From assembly GCF_910592395.1 (NCBI RefSeq), contig NC_088318.1:13020349-13084348 (forward strand): a DNA stretch of 64,000 nt, read 5' to 3'. The notes beneath the pieces were generated by a model. The model was not told where the DNA came from, did not search any database, and saw only the letters and a program-made list of their open reading frames with translations. Source of the stretch: Lineus longissimus. Lineage: Eukaryota; Nemertea; Pilidiophora; Heteronemertea; Lineidae. Below are positions 26,601 to 37,021 of the stretch, in pieces (position 1 is the first letter of the stretch; the number at the start of each line of letters is the position of its first letter). A program made the position numbers and the translations under genes.

Positions 26601-29361
26601 CAGTGTTTGCCACCTCAGTCAGGGTGGCGCCGGTAGCATGAAACTTGTAACCATTCTTGGGGGGTTGGAGGGCTGGACAGGTTATTACTAGAAATGGATG
26701 AAAGGAGAATATAAGGTTTGGTGGAGACATGGAGCATGGGTTTGTACAGGTGAACAATCAGACATGACAGATGACTGGAGAAAGGCAAGCTGTCCATACA
26801 AAGCTCATTAAGGCGAGCAAACCATAAACTTAAACACAGTATTTTCATTGATGATACTTACTCGTACAAGGTGCCCCAGGGTACGCCTGGTAGTAAGGTG
26901 GGAAACAGCCACATGATGAGGCAGCTACCCCGCTCGTGGTGCTGTTGGCACTGCAGGGAATGCATCTTGTCGGGGCCAGGTCAGGTTTGAAATAGCCCAG
27001 TCTGCAGGCTGAAAGTAAGTTTCAAGAAATGTTGAATTAACTTCATTTCGGAATTTGAATCTTTTTACAATTGACTTTATTCAATGTCTATGTGTATATC
27101 GAATTCAATACGGCAGAACCTCTCTATCAAGGACATCCTTGGGACTGATAATTAAAAGTGCTGTCTTTAGAGGGATGTCCTGATTAAAGAGGTCAAATTC
27201 AAAGGAAACAACCAATACCAGACCAAACCTAAGTGTCCTTTATATTGAGAGGGTCACTGGGTGGTTTGATAGAGAGGAGTTCGCTAAGGGAGGTTCCACT
27301 ATGTAGAATAAATCTGAAAGGGTTAATTCTATGAACAAGCTTTCATGGTGTAATTCATTTGTCATGAGTCAAGTGTTTTGGGTGGAGTCCTGTTATGATA
27401 TGAATCTTGATATAATTAAGTTACAGACTTCGAGGTTAATTAGCTGGGAATGACATGACCCATATTACAGATAACGATACAAGTTTTCATTATAGATTGT
27501 TGAGCTGTGAGTCTTAGTGCTTTTGTACAATATCAGATGAGTCATTTTCATTCATGGTTTAACCCTTTTCCAAATGATGCCAATCTTCCTAAAATCATTT
27601 CTGCAAAAGCATGCTCCAACTGTTCTACTTTGAAACCTTATAGAGACCAAACCAGTTTCACTTTCAGTGAACAGGTAAAGTGAAATTCTACGATAAGATT
27701 TTTCTTGACACTTCTCAGATTTCATCAATATCTTTTTGTTGTCCTTGAGATGCCATAGACAAACTTTGGTCCCTGATGTTACTCAGGCTGTAGCCCCCCC
27801 CCCCCCCTCATCCTGTGTAATGACCACCAATCTTGTGACAAAGAGAAGAATATTGAACTGTTTAAATCTGATGAAAGACGACAATGCAACTAAAATATCA
27901 TGAAAACTTTAATTTTTCGTTGTGTGACTTATCTGTAATTCATGATCAAAACAAACCTTTGCACTTGTCACCATTCCACTCATAGCCTGGTTGGCAGACG
28001 CACTCATAATCACCTGTGCCAGTGCCACACGTGCACAAAGCATTTGGTCCACATGGCTGAGGGCAGGTGAAGTCAGGCGAGGGGGTCCAAGCATCTTCCT
28101 GCAGATCTGAATGAACAGAGTATCAAATTTAATGGGGTTATATTTATAAATTATGACATGACATAATTCCCGACATGAGAACAATCAACAGAGGTCATAC
28201 TGAGAACATGTTGAAAATATGGACTAATTGGGGTTTTGGCGGTCACAGCTTGGCCCCCAAACATGCAAATTTAAGGGGAGCCATGCAGTGCTCATATTCC
28301 AAAATATAAGTACAGTATAGGGTATGATAAGTAGAGTGGTCACACTTTTTGATGAAGAGGCACCCCTTTGCAAGAATCCTTCTGCAAAAGTACCCCATTT
28401 TCTCTTGGATTGTACAGCCTAGTTGTGAACTCAAAATGACCCCTCCTCTTTCCGAAGACAATTTGACCACGCACAAAGCCCCTGAGGTATTTGACAGGGG
28501 GAGGGGGGTAATGGTTGCCTTTTGCTATCGTCCTCTGGTCCTCGAGGTTAGGAGAACCTTCCATTCAGGAAAGTAGAGCCGCCTGGGATGGCAACTTGAC
28601 CTGGGGCAAATGTCAAAAGAGGAAGAAGAAAGCCCTGACTCACCTCCATGTAGAGATCTAGCAAGTTGATGAAAGAGTTGGAAATCAGGGATGAGGAATG
28701 TATGATTTTGGCTCGGGTACGCAATCGACTCCAATTCCGTCAACTTGGCATTTTGGATCCCGAACGCATAGATCTCGATCTGCGGACCGTAATCTTGCTC
28801 AGGCCAATCTGAGGACCATTCTAGTGACAGGATATCATGGGCAGCACTTATGGGGGGTGGGCCGACATTCGATTTGCCATCGGTCAGGATAAAGATGGCT
28901 TTTTTCGCATCTGATCTTGAGTTGACGAGAATGTCCCTTGTTGCTCGTAGGGCATTGTACATTGCTGTGTATCCATACGGATCGAGTTTGGCTATATTTG
29001 TTCGTATTTGGCGATACAAGGCACATTTGTTTTCACGTGATGAATTAAGCCCATTGTAATGCACGGTGTAATGCGTGCTGAATGTTACTATGGCAACGCG
29101 GGTATTGTCCGCATCCACAATGAAATGTTCGAGAAGATTCGTAACAAAATCCAACATGGAATCCCAGCCTCTCTTAGGAACAGATCCAGATCGATCAACA
29201 ACGAACACCAGGTCAATTTTCGATGTTGTGTTGTATCTTTGGAAGAAGTTGGCGATTAGTTCCTGGCTTTCTGATAAGATGGTGCTATCATTGTGGAATG
29301 CATTCGTCTGTAGTATCATGGAAATGAAAAGGAATGGCAGGAGGAGGGATGGAATCATCAT
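13367..29361 (-). CDS. Membrane-anchored SVEP1-like multidomain protein (~2,575 residues, 26 coding exons)
   Basis: Exons in order: 28644-29361, 27957-28106, 26862-27008, 26469-26687, 26044-26226, 25664-25888, 25318-25563, 24898-25131, 24451-24633, 23426-24151, 22930-23085, 22428-22589, 21866-22030, 21128-21559, 20726-20971, 20147-20367, 19630-19816, 19069-19293, 18424-18651, 17172-18137, 16695-16909, 16419-16489, 15903-16069, 15417-15579, 14549-14646 and 13367-14361. Lengths sum to 7,728 nt, a multiple of three, and every junction is phase-compatible. The domain order VWA, ephrin-receptor-like, sushi x3, HYR x2, sushi, GCC2/GCC3, EGF x6, pentraxin is that of SVEP1, a secreted adhesion protein. 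Downstream it departs: EGF modules, Ser/Thr/Pro stalk, SEA, one membrane span and a cytoplasmic tail replace SVEP1's sushi array. Likely a type I surface receptor; ligands cannot be read from sequence. Confidence 0.88.
15417..15579 (-). other. Transmembrane segment exon
   Basis: After VPDGDDNKVY comes a single hydrophobic helix, ITAGAVTGCIVCGLVCLMIV, then a basic stop-transfer sequence (AVVRNRRRQVY). This gives a type I membrane orientation. Confidence 0.9.
15903..16909 (-). other. EGF module and SEA domain with G-SVVV motif
   Basis: Exon 16695-16909 carries an EGF (CGVTACHNGEICSFDGNTTR) and the SEA start (VTVTLLMVYSDNLKES..EFKKA). Exons 16419-16489 and 15903-16069 complete it (INGIRKGSVVVDFTLQL). 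The phase chain 0-2-1 selects this frame. GSVVV is the sequence at which MUC1-type SEA domains break their own backbone between Gly and Ser, leaving a non-covalent heterodimer. Confidence 0.82.
16969..16980 (+). repeat. Poly-C tract (12)
   Basis: Uninterrupted C run in the intron between the stalk exon and the SEA-containing exon. Similar runs at 27794-27807, 36882-36893, 49053-49064 and, as poly-G, 55640-55655. Confidence 0.95.
17172..18651 (-). other. Second EGF array (seven modules) and Ser/Thr/Pro-rich stalk
   Basis: Exon 18424-18651 starts with VDECLYPDVYHCDGNHACTD. Exon 17172-18137 adds five EGFs (e.g. CRGNPCLNDATCVKSHDMFH), then a mucin-like stretch of about 100 residues rich in Ser, Thr and Pro (SSSTSSSSSSTPRPTPNPTS). 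The stalk should be heavily O-glycosylated and hold the EGF array away from the membrane. SVEP1 has sushi domains at this point instead. Confidence 0.88.
19069..20367 (-). other. Pentraxin domain (three exons)
   Basis: Exons 20147-20367, 19630-19816 and 19069-19293. The second contains HVCISW, a match to the pentraxin signature HxCxSW, followed by EGTLGLWRVHLNG. The third resembles the SVEP1 pentraxin (GQEQDSIGGSFNRRESFIGE..FVGS-like..WLDFPRGIKGEV). The first junction is phase 0, one of only four non-phase-1 introns in the gene. Confidence 0.9.
19933..20041. mobile_element. MITE-like element, copy 2 (SVEP1-like intron)
   Basis: Starts TA-CAGTGGAACCTCCCTT and ends AGGATCGACTG-TA. At 109 bp it is internally shortened compared with copy 1. 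The interior has 'ctctctattaaggaca' and its inverse. Confidence 0.75.
20726..21559 (-). other. First EGF array (six modules)
   Basis: Exons 21128-21559 and 20726-20971 encode six consecutive EGF modules. Several start with D-V/E-x-E-C and have the N-x-G-x-C pattern of calcium-binding EGFs (VDECESAPCRNGGSCVDAIA, INECDSQPCLNGGICADDVA). Six EGFs before the pentraxin domain is the count I recall for SVEP1. Confidence 0.9.
21866..23085 (-). other. Three GCC2/GCC3 (ephrin-receptor-like) cysteine modules
   Basis: Exons 22930-23085, 22428-22589 and 21866-22030 each encode a C-x(2)-G-x-Y/F..C-x(2)-C module: CPIGSYHNGVDCKLCQVGFY, CRPGTFSVTGLEPCDPCDFG and CRPGYYSPSSGLEPCVPCPF. These repeats precede the EGF array in SVEP1. 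Confidence 0.85.
22259..22332. repeat. SINE-like fragment, second copy
   Basis: gggttctcacccgagattg..catggttgccagcagtgtta is a diverged version of 2410-2475 and 52932-52994. Located in an SVEP1-like intron. Confidence 0.4.
23426..24151 (-). other. Long linker exon with acidic segment and furin-type site
   Basis: A single 726-nt exon carries about 242 residues between the last sushi domain and the GCC2/GCC3 modules, the position of the unassigned region in SVEP1. It has a basic RPRRSVRP stretch matching the furin pattern RX(K/R)R, then an acidic low-complexity run (GGDGVEDDDKTKDDGTGKD). I recognise no domain family. Confidence 0.75.
24451..26687 (-). other. Sushi x3, HYR x2, sushi block
   Basis: One domain per exon. 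Sushi/CCP: 26469-26687 (CPALQPPKNGYKF..), 26044-26226 (VDCGTIEELSTDGNVQY..), 25664-25888 (RCPPLPAISYTL..) and 24451-24633 (SCKRLPEPQNGVAV..). HYR: 25318-25563 (PAITCPDDVIAYTKHGQNTT..VVRDSAGNQAQC) and 24898-25131. The order is the same as in SVEP1. These are adhesion and interaction modules without catalytic function. Confidence 0.88.
27111..27302. mobile_element. MITE-like element, copy 3 (SVEP1-like intron)
   Basis: Starts CGGCAGAACCTCTCTATCAAGG after TA and ends GCTAAGGGAGGTTCCACT. Same interior as copy 1, with more substitutions. Confidence 0.75.
27794..27807 (+). repeat. Poly-C tract (14)
   Basis: Uninterrupted C run in the SVEP1-like intron between exons 26862-27008 and 27957-28106. Confidence 0.95.
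28644..29361 (-). other. Exon 1 of SVEP1-like gene: signal peptide and VWA domain
   Basis: MMIPSLLLPFLFISMILQTNA is a good signal peptide. The VWA domain starts at KIDLVFVVDRSGSVPKRGW. The metal-site residues are intact: DRSGS (DxSxS), the Thr in PYGYTAMYNAL and the Asp in FILTDGKSN, so divalent-cation ligand binding is plausible. The 5' leader continues to an acceptor at 29387. Confidence 0.92.
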
Positions 29362-30599
29362 GCGAGATGGTTACATAGGGGACAGTCTGAAATGAGAAGT
29401 AAACATTGATTGGAGTGAGAAGTTACTTGATGGAGAAATTTAACAGGAGACACGGAATAAAACTTTAAAGGGAGACTCAAGGTGTGATCAGATGTGACAC
29501 GAAATGGTCGATGTAAGGGGACTATTCCATCTCACAGTACATCAAAATTATTCATGATTGAATATCATTATAATTATCACTGAATCAAACCAACCAAGGT
29601 CCTTCACCTTGTTACATGAAGACTTCCAATTTGACCCACCAACTCCTGCCTATAGTCCCCCTATAGATCACTGATATCAACACATACAGCTGATGTGCTA
29701 TATTCACTTAGATCAACAGAAACAAAATAAAAACTAAAACAATGGAAATTTTATCAAAAATCAAAATAGAAACAAGACATTCTACCCAGTGGTACCAAAT
29801 TGAAGATTCCTGCACTAAGTTCGAACCTTTAATTGAATTCTTACCTTATAACGAGAGAAATCTACAAATCATCACTTCATGGCATAAAACACAATGTTCC
29901 AAAACATATAACAAGTATCCGATATCAAATTTATCTATTGCACAGACAGTAGGCAGTGTATTGAGTTTGAATTGGAACCAACTGCAAGGCCAATCGAATA
30001 TATGAGAATACAATGTTTATGATACAAGTATTTGATAATGTTTCCCACCACTCCCACATAACTTTCTGGCTACATTTGCTCAACTTTGACCCCCGAGAAC
30101 GGAAATAAAGCATACATTTATAGATATCTTGATATGATGACAAAAATGTTATCATCCATCTTCGAGGGGGTCAGGTTTGTTTCAGTCCGAAGTGAGTCAC
30201 AGTTTTCCTGGAGGTATTGTCAACAGAGATAATTACCTAATCCAGACACCAGGCTTTCCATCATAGACCGGAAGCACAGCCTAGACTCAGACCACACACT
30301 TATCCCCCCTGGTCACTGAAATACCATGCCCAAGTTGTCCCTTCATGATTTCATGATGTTAAAAGAGTGTCAGCAAAAAACCTTGACTCCCCTATGTAGT
30401 CCATTTTGTCATCCTGATTGTCTTATCCACTGTGATGTCGGTAACAGGACAAGGACGGTCCACTGTGTCGTCTGGAGTGAACAAAAACCAGGAAGACAGA
30501 TGGATGCTACTTGGCTTTTCTAACTCCAATGAACACAGCTCAGAGAAGTACAGGTTAATGTAAAACAACCTAAACTGAAATATACAATGGTGTAGGCCT

Positions 30600-30710
30600 A
30601 CTTACCGTCGGAGGAAGGTCATCACTGAAGGACTAAACAGAAACAAGGAAGCTGTTCTCTACATAGCGACTAGGTCCCAACTAACACAAGACAATTAAAA
30701 CCCCAAACCA
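30600..30710 (-). promoter_or_regulatory. Probable 5' noncoding exon and promoter area of the SVEP1-like gene
   Basis: A strong donor (ACG|GTAAGT, plus strand acttac at 30600-30605) faces the acceptor at 29387 that opens the leader of the first coding exon. The transcription start is not visible. Sequence upstream of about 30700 has no TATA-like element in a convincing place. Confidence 0.5.
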
Positions 30711-32140
30711 TCCTCCTTGTCTCCCTACAGCATCATGTTTGATAAACTCTGCTGGAACCTCCGATGTTGTTATCTAAGTAAACAAGTTGACCTAAACTGC
30801 CACTTTCTATGTCACCATCATGCCTGCAGTATGTTGGGAATCCTAGTAAGGCCAAACAAATAATCTTAGTTTGGCCCAGCAAATTAATTGCATTGTTTCA
30901 CTTAGTGTGGTTGCGCCATCTCTGGCCTTGTGACAGTTTTCTTCCAACTTTCAGTCCAGCAAGCTCTGGTTGAGAACAAGCTGACCCAGGAAGAAGGGAG
31001 GGAGGAAAACAGTTCTTTACAATGATTTCACCATGGTGATCGAACACTCAATTCATCATGGTGAATTCAGCTATTACCATGGTGAATCTGAGATCTTTTT
31101 GGCCGAGGCCAATTCAAGAAAACACCTACCTTCATCTGGTTACCCTAAGCTCAAACCTATGAGCTTTTCCTAGCTCGAAAATTTCTATTCTAGAAACATA
31201 AACCAAATAATAAATTATTCAATGATATGTTGTTCTCTATATTCATAACAACTGTATCAATTTCTGTAGCTATTCTACAGTTTCTGGCCATATCTTCCAT
31301 ATTCAAATGCACCACCATCCTATAAATGATACTGAAAGCTTTCCTTGAAGTAAATATGTAGTGAACCAAACAAACAGCATCTCCATGGTTCACCTTCAAC
31401 TTAAGAAGATCACATTCACCTGTATTGAGATGTACAGATGCATATGAATGACCCAGTATGTATATAAACTTAAATTGAGATTGAGATTTACCTGCATAAT
31501 GGCAGGCAAGTCAGAGCATCAGTCCACCTGATCTTGACTGGAAATATCATTGGTTTTCCTTCAGATTCCATATCTAAGTGTATGATCATGACAGCCAACC
31601 TCAAATGAACCAAAGCTCAGGTGAATCTGCAGCTTGGGATGATTAGGTCAACATGAGGATTGACCCTCTTCTCTCCAGTTGTGGAAATTGGCATTCTTCC
31701 ACATTTTTGTTCATCCTATACACTGTACTTCTAACTTAAAATGCTTCACCTTGTTCCTTCTAGGTGGAGCTGTCTTTCAGCTTTTTCTTCTGCTCTGTCA
31801 TCATTGTTACAGTCCCTCAAGTGGTAGTTTCCAGATCAAATGTCAGACACCGTAATCATCATCATCATCAGTCAACACGCAGCAGGGGAGCACAAGCTTC
31901 CTCCAGCTAACCTACTCTTGGTCAGGTTCTCAATTTGGCGTGTGGTGTCAGCAGTCCTTCTCCATCTCCAGCAGTAATTGGGTGTACAAAGGATAGGACA
32001 TTCGCTGATGACCTTGGCATCCCCTGCCATGCGTCGACTGGTGCCAGGCGTACAATTCAGCTGGTTAATTTTTTGGCCCTTCCAGACTCATACCATCCCA
32101 AGAGTGGCCTTCGTATGGTGGTTTGCCTCCAAAGCTTAAT

Positions 32141-32291
32141 GGCAGATCCTCTCTATCAAGGTCTAGGATACCCTTTGGACTAACAAGTACTGTCCATGGC
32201 ACCAAAACTAGTGTCCTCATTAGAAAGGGGTATCTTTACTAAAGAGGGTGTCTTTATTAGAGTGGATGTCCTTATTGGAGAGGTTCCACTG
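32141..32291. mobile_element. MITE-like element, copy 4
   Basis: Left end degraded (atggcagatcctctctatca after TA); right end intact (aggttccactg before TA). The interior has four copies of 'tcctctatta/tctttactaaag'-type repeats. Confidence 0.65.
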
Positions 32292-34013
32292 TAGTCTCAA
32301 CATATCTTGATCCCACCCACGAGCGGAGCCCTGTAGGATTGCCAGGAACCAGGAGTCTGAGAAAAGGGGGCAAATTTCATGAGGAGATGGGCACAGGCAA
32401 GGTAAATTAGGCCGATTCATGCCCATCTATCAGCGTTGTCCACCAGTATCACTCCATCACCGACGATAAACTCCCCCTGATCGGGCGTTAGTGCTTTACT
32501 GCGCATGCCCACAGAATCAGCTGGACAGTCCACAATCCGGGAGCTTAGGGAGGTCACAACTGAGGAGCTAGTGGGCTTACACTATCTCATGTGATCACGA
32601 AGTGACGTGATGAGGAGGTGATATAGAATCAGCTCGACAGTCCACATGAGTAACGAAATCCTGTCAACATGAGGGAAAATAAACCCTTTTGCTGTGACAG
32701 CCTTTTTGGCTGACGCCATCTTTTGCCAACTCCGAATACCACTTCTGAACAGTAGAGCTTACTATTATCTCAATAGGCAAAGATATTTAAAACTGTCACC
32801 ATTTTATAGTGTAAGGTGACACTAAAATGTCTTTGACCATACCCAAAATAGATAGCTTGTAACTGTTACTGTTAGATGACTGAGAATAGGCAAAGTCAAT
32901 AAATCATATTCGATGGAATCATCTCCTTTATTTAAATTTTTTTCATATTTTACAAAATCTTGAAAAACCTGTGTTGTGTATTCCTTGCGGGCCATAATTG
33001 GAAACACTCTGGCACTGAAAGAGTTAGATTGTTAGATAAGATTCGTAGACAGCTTGTCTGTGAGAGGTTTCAGTGAAGATGGTGAAGGATTTAGATTGTT
33101 AGATATGAATATAAAACGTCAACTTACTCAACATCATACACATTCTATTTCTATGCAGAAGCAAAAAAACCTAAAATCAAGAAAGAAAATAATTTTCTGA
33201 ATGAAATAATAGAAGTAAGCTTACGAGGGAAGAGTTTCATTGGAAAATGAAACTAGTGTCCATTTTCACTTACTTTGAGTACATCTTTTTTAGTGACTGC
33301 ACTCAGAATCACAAGGCTTCTTCACAATATCAATCCAAAGTCATCTCCACACCGGAGAACCTGGCTGAACTAAATGCATTTCAAATAGACAAGCTCTGCC
33401 GGTCTTCCGGTTACCTAGGAGCTCTGTGCTGGTCTCGTGAATTCAAACGCAAGTCAGGTTGGGATTTCACCCTGCACGACTGGTCTATGGTAGTATCGAA
33501 GGCTCTCCAATTAATTATATATGTCTAATCTGCTGTCAGAAAGGCTACATGTAAGTCAGGAGAAAAGTGCCTAAGAACCAGTCTCTATAGCCGTAGTGAT
33601 GATTCCCCTCACTCCTCACCCCTCCCGTCCTTCACAGCAGACTGACCAACGCTGGGGGCAGACCGCCAGACTTTGGCTACACAAGGAATGCTCCTTACGC
33701 AATCTGTCCATTCTGCAAAATTGCCATCATCTCCAACACACTCTGTAAAGGTGGAAGGTTATTTGTGAGATCACCGAGTTTTCTCTGACCTAGCAAGTGT
33801 CACTGTCCTAAGAAATAATGACGATTTATACTGGTATCACTTACCTACATGTACCTCAAATATAGTTGTAAACGTGAAGTCTTGTACAAACCAGACAATG
33901 CCTCTTCAAACAAGTCTAGTTCCTGCAATAGAACCTTAGGTCAAAATTTTCCTGTAAAGTTCTTAATTGATCACTTGTTTCAGACTCGCAACTGCCACAA
34001 CGCAATCAAACAG

Positions 34014-34075
34014 TGTCAAGGTCATTGTTATCAATGTCAAGGTTATTGTTATCAATGTCAAGGTTATTGTTATCT
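34014..34075 (+). repeat. 21-bp tandem repeat, three copies
   Basis: The unit tgtcaaggttattgttatcaa starts at 34014, 34035 and 34056. Confidence 0.9.
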
Positions 34076-35114
34076 CCATTAACTGCTATCACCTCGATGA
34101 AGTCAATTCATCCCAAACGTGTTGAAAACATGATGTCCCCCTCATGTCCTAACACTGTTCTCCTCAGTTCTTCAACCAGACCATGTGACTTCCATTTTCC
34201 CTCCATCTCACTTTCTACCATAGCGACTCCGGGAAAATCCGGGAAATGGAATGGCCCAGCGCGCACCGCCATATTACCAAAGCAACTCTGCCTGCATCCT
34301 CTTACTGGATGCTGTCCCAGTGCTGCAGAGATAGCTATCAGTGGCTCAGTAGCCAAAGACATTCTACTAAACATGGCCATATCGAGCTACTTTCTTGATT
34401 GCTGGTGTACCTAAAACATTCGTACCAGTGCCTCAGCAATCCCTCTTTCAGTAGCACGTTTGACACAGTCCCAACAAAGTTGCAACCAATTTATCAGAAC
34501 AGTCTCCTCTTCTTAGCATTTGACTTAGAGAAGATTGACCTCCAAACACTCTCGACTTAAGTGGTATCCCAATAGCAGTCTGGCCATCAGTTCTCCTTCC
34601 AGCAACTCATTTGACAAAATGTTACCACCGTCCTAAACATGTTTAAGATATTCGTTGACAATCGGGTTTGGATTCAGCACATTTTCTCCTCAAACAGTCA
34701 CCAATCGTCATTTATCTCAAACTGTAGTCTGCTCCTCCACTGCTCATCTGAAACAACGCGGCACGTCTGGCTTTGTTCGTTATCCATCTCTCACTCTTGA
34801 CTACCAATTTCTGTAGATTCAATTTGAAGTCTGGAATGAAAAAGGTTAATTTGGTAACCAGTCCAAATTACTTATCATTGATTATGAAACTTTTACAAAA
34901 TAATAATAACTTACTGCCTTCTTCAGGCATTGTAAAAAAACAGCATGCACGTTCCAAAGCGATGGTTGAAAAAAGCTAGAAAAGAATTGTAATCAGACAA
35001 AAAAAATTGTGAACAGTTTAGTATTCTCAGCATTTTTGCAAAATGCAGAATTGAAGAGGCACACAAATAACGATGTTTATGGTTTCAGCAGTTAAGCGCA
35101 GTTAGAAACCAACC

Positions 35115-36437
35115 TTATTTCTGCTTCTTAACTTTGTCATCCTCAACAAGGCTGGTTCCACCCTGACTGATCACGACCAGGCCAACGAGAATGAGTGTCG
35201 CTCCCATCCACCACATCAATGATAATGTTTCCTTGTAGAACACGCGACCAAATATCGCCTGAAAGTGAAAGGACAACACTTAGATAAGACAAGATTTGTA
35301 CTATAGATCCATGCACTTGATTGGGAACAATGTTTACATAACATAGTGTTGGCCGTCGTCATGTCACCATGCATTTTTACATTACTGCAACGTGACGTGA
35401 CGCATCGTCTTCGTAAACCTTACTGGACAAATGAAACCATTGAAATATGGAACAATCGTTATTTCTCGTCCCAACAGTTTTTGTATTGGGCTACCCTACC
35501 TTAACTTGTTGGCCACCCCTGATAGAGGAAAAACCCAGTGGAGAACCCGAATGCACCCTTGTGACACGTTCTCTACTAGAAAAAACAAGGTATCCATGTA
35601 ACATGTAGGTACTTACCGTGCAAAACAAGTTGGCAGCAGTGTTTGTTACCACAGCTTCTACAGAAGAATTACATCCGCGGAGGGCCTTGACGAAGCATGT
35701 CCACATGATGGCGTTGAAGAGGAAGATGAGAACAAAGCAGCCAAGGCGGACATAGGCAACGATCTGAAATTATCAAGAGAAAAGCTTGTTGACTTGATGA
35801 AATATAGATTTGTTGCATTCCTTGGAAATGCAGTACCATATCTGAATGATAAAATGTTCTTTTGTGCCAAGGACACTACCACAACCAGTACATGATGTAG
35901 CTATAATGTTTGTTTGTTGTCACCCGCGCGGCCGCTGGTCTGGTCGTCTTATGAACGTGGTCTATAGAGAAGAAACTCGAGATGATTGGGCGATGGGGAA
36001 CCATCTGCATGTATGACTACCACTACAGACGGCTGGCTTCACGTCAGCATTCTCCTAGCTGGATGTGGCTAGCCACTTTGTCTTACCCTTTTTGTCACAA
36101 CCATGCAGGGATTGGGGGACTAAGCACAACCAGGCCCAGGCACAGGGCTACAGTGTACATGTATCTGTATAATGTGGCATGGTTACCACGGAAACAGGCA
36201 TGGCATTGCATGGAAGACAGAAAAGGGGAGATTACAACAATGACAGCAGAGACGTCGACTTACAGCTTGACAGTCCAGATTATCTATAAGTCTGTCCTGC
36301 TTAAGAGCGTCTTCAAGACGCTCACAAAGTTCCATCGTTTCCTTTCCAGCCATGGCAAGTTTTCCAACAAGAGATGCAACTGCCGCAAAGAATCCAGCTA
36401 AAACGGCAAGTCCTTGACCATACATTGTCAATGTCAT
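35115..36437 (-). CDS. TMEM42: TMEM42, EamA/DMT-like transmembrane protein
   Basis: Three exons, 36264-36437, 35617-35763 and 35115-35258, join at phase 0 to 154 residues (human about 159). The family is a short multi-span membrane protein of the drug/metabolite transporter fold; no transport substrate is established. Recognisable parts: GLAVLAGFFAAVASLVGKLAM, then LGCFVLIFLFNAIMWTCFVKAL, VEAVVTNTAANLFCTAIFGR and LMWWMGATLILVGLVVISQG, giving four hydrophobic spans. The start is taken at the first ATG in frame (36437); a second ATG follows four codons later. The tail ends in a lysine-rich DDKVKKQK. It is divergent from EMC8/9, 0.6 kb between start codons. Confidence 0.85.
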
Positions 36438-37021
36438 GGATGAGCATTTACACTGAACAGGAACCAATTAGCCAATTTGAAGCGACTATCTGATGGGCCT
36501 AAGATAAAAGTAAGAAATTGGTGGTCAGCTTTCTCGCCGCGATTTGTTACATCCTCGATGTACACATTGAGGGAGGGATGACGGAGTTCTTCTATAGTAA
36601 TAAAAGGTGACGCCACCATGATTACCATCAATCAATCTCCAAGCGTCGTTAAAGGTGACCAATATTTTCAAGTCACTCGACCTACTGTCTAATCTAATTT
36701 CGGCGGGTGCATGTAAATTAGACATTGGCCCGGCGCCCGGGAGATTGACCATTAGTATGCAGTATTGTCCGCAGTGAGTGTTTTGGTCTTTCTGTTTGTT
36801 TGTCGTGGTTGTGCCTATGTCCTGATCAGGTGTGAACTCCACCTGATGGCACTCAATTCAAATTTGGGCCAAACTATTTAACCCCCCCCCCCCACCACCC
36901 CACCACTTATCAACCAGACCTCTTCGCCATCAACTAAGTGCTCCTTTCCAGAATGGACCACGCCCAAAATTAACGACCTCGCCTCCAAGGCATCGATTGC
37001 AAGTGACCTTGACCCCCAATC
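36438..37021. promoter_or_regulatory. Bidirectional promoter interval TMEM42 / EMC8-9
   Basis: 584 bases between two divergent start codons. It includes a fragment of the dispersed repeat seen at 9.1-9.7 kb (about 36640-36755, gcgggtgcatgtaaattag) and a poly-C tract at 36882-36893. No TATA box is evident. Confidence 0.5.
36640..36755. repeat. Dispersed repeat, second copy
   Basis: tctccaagcgtcgttaaagg..ctcgacctactgtct..gcgggtgcatgtaaattag..gggagattgac matches segments at 9126-9190 and 9689-9740. Confidence 0.45.

Larger units (their letters stand above)
26862..28106 (-). other. EGF-like and ephrin-receptor-like cysteine-rich exons
   Basis: Exon 27957-28106 encodes an EGF-like module (CGPNALCTCGTGTGDYECVC). 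Exon 26862-27008 encodes CRLGYFKPDLAPTRCIPC..GCFPPYYQAYPGAPC, the cysteine-rich pattern of Eph receptors that follows VWA in SVEP1. Both exons are phase 1 at each end. Confidence 0.8.
30711..35114. other. Intergenic stretch without a recognised gene
   Basis: I found no run of phase-compatible exons. It holds a short ATC run (about 31857-31870), a MITE copy, a 21-bp tandem repeat (34014-34075) and scattered frames of 70-95 codons without family resemblance (33247-33528 plus; 31190-31399 minus). It should include the 3' UTR of TMEM42 at its right end. Confidence 0.5.

Noticed and set aside
34013-34414. 133-codon plus frame and the overlapping 90-codon minus frame at 34108-34380
   Set aside because: The plus frame begins in a 21-bp tandem repeat; neither has splice partners or family resemblance.
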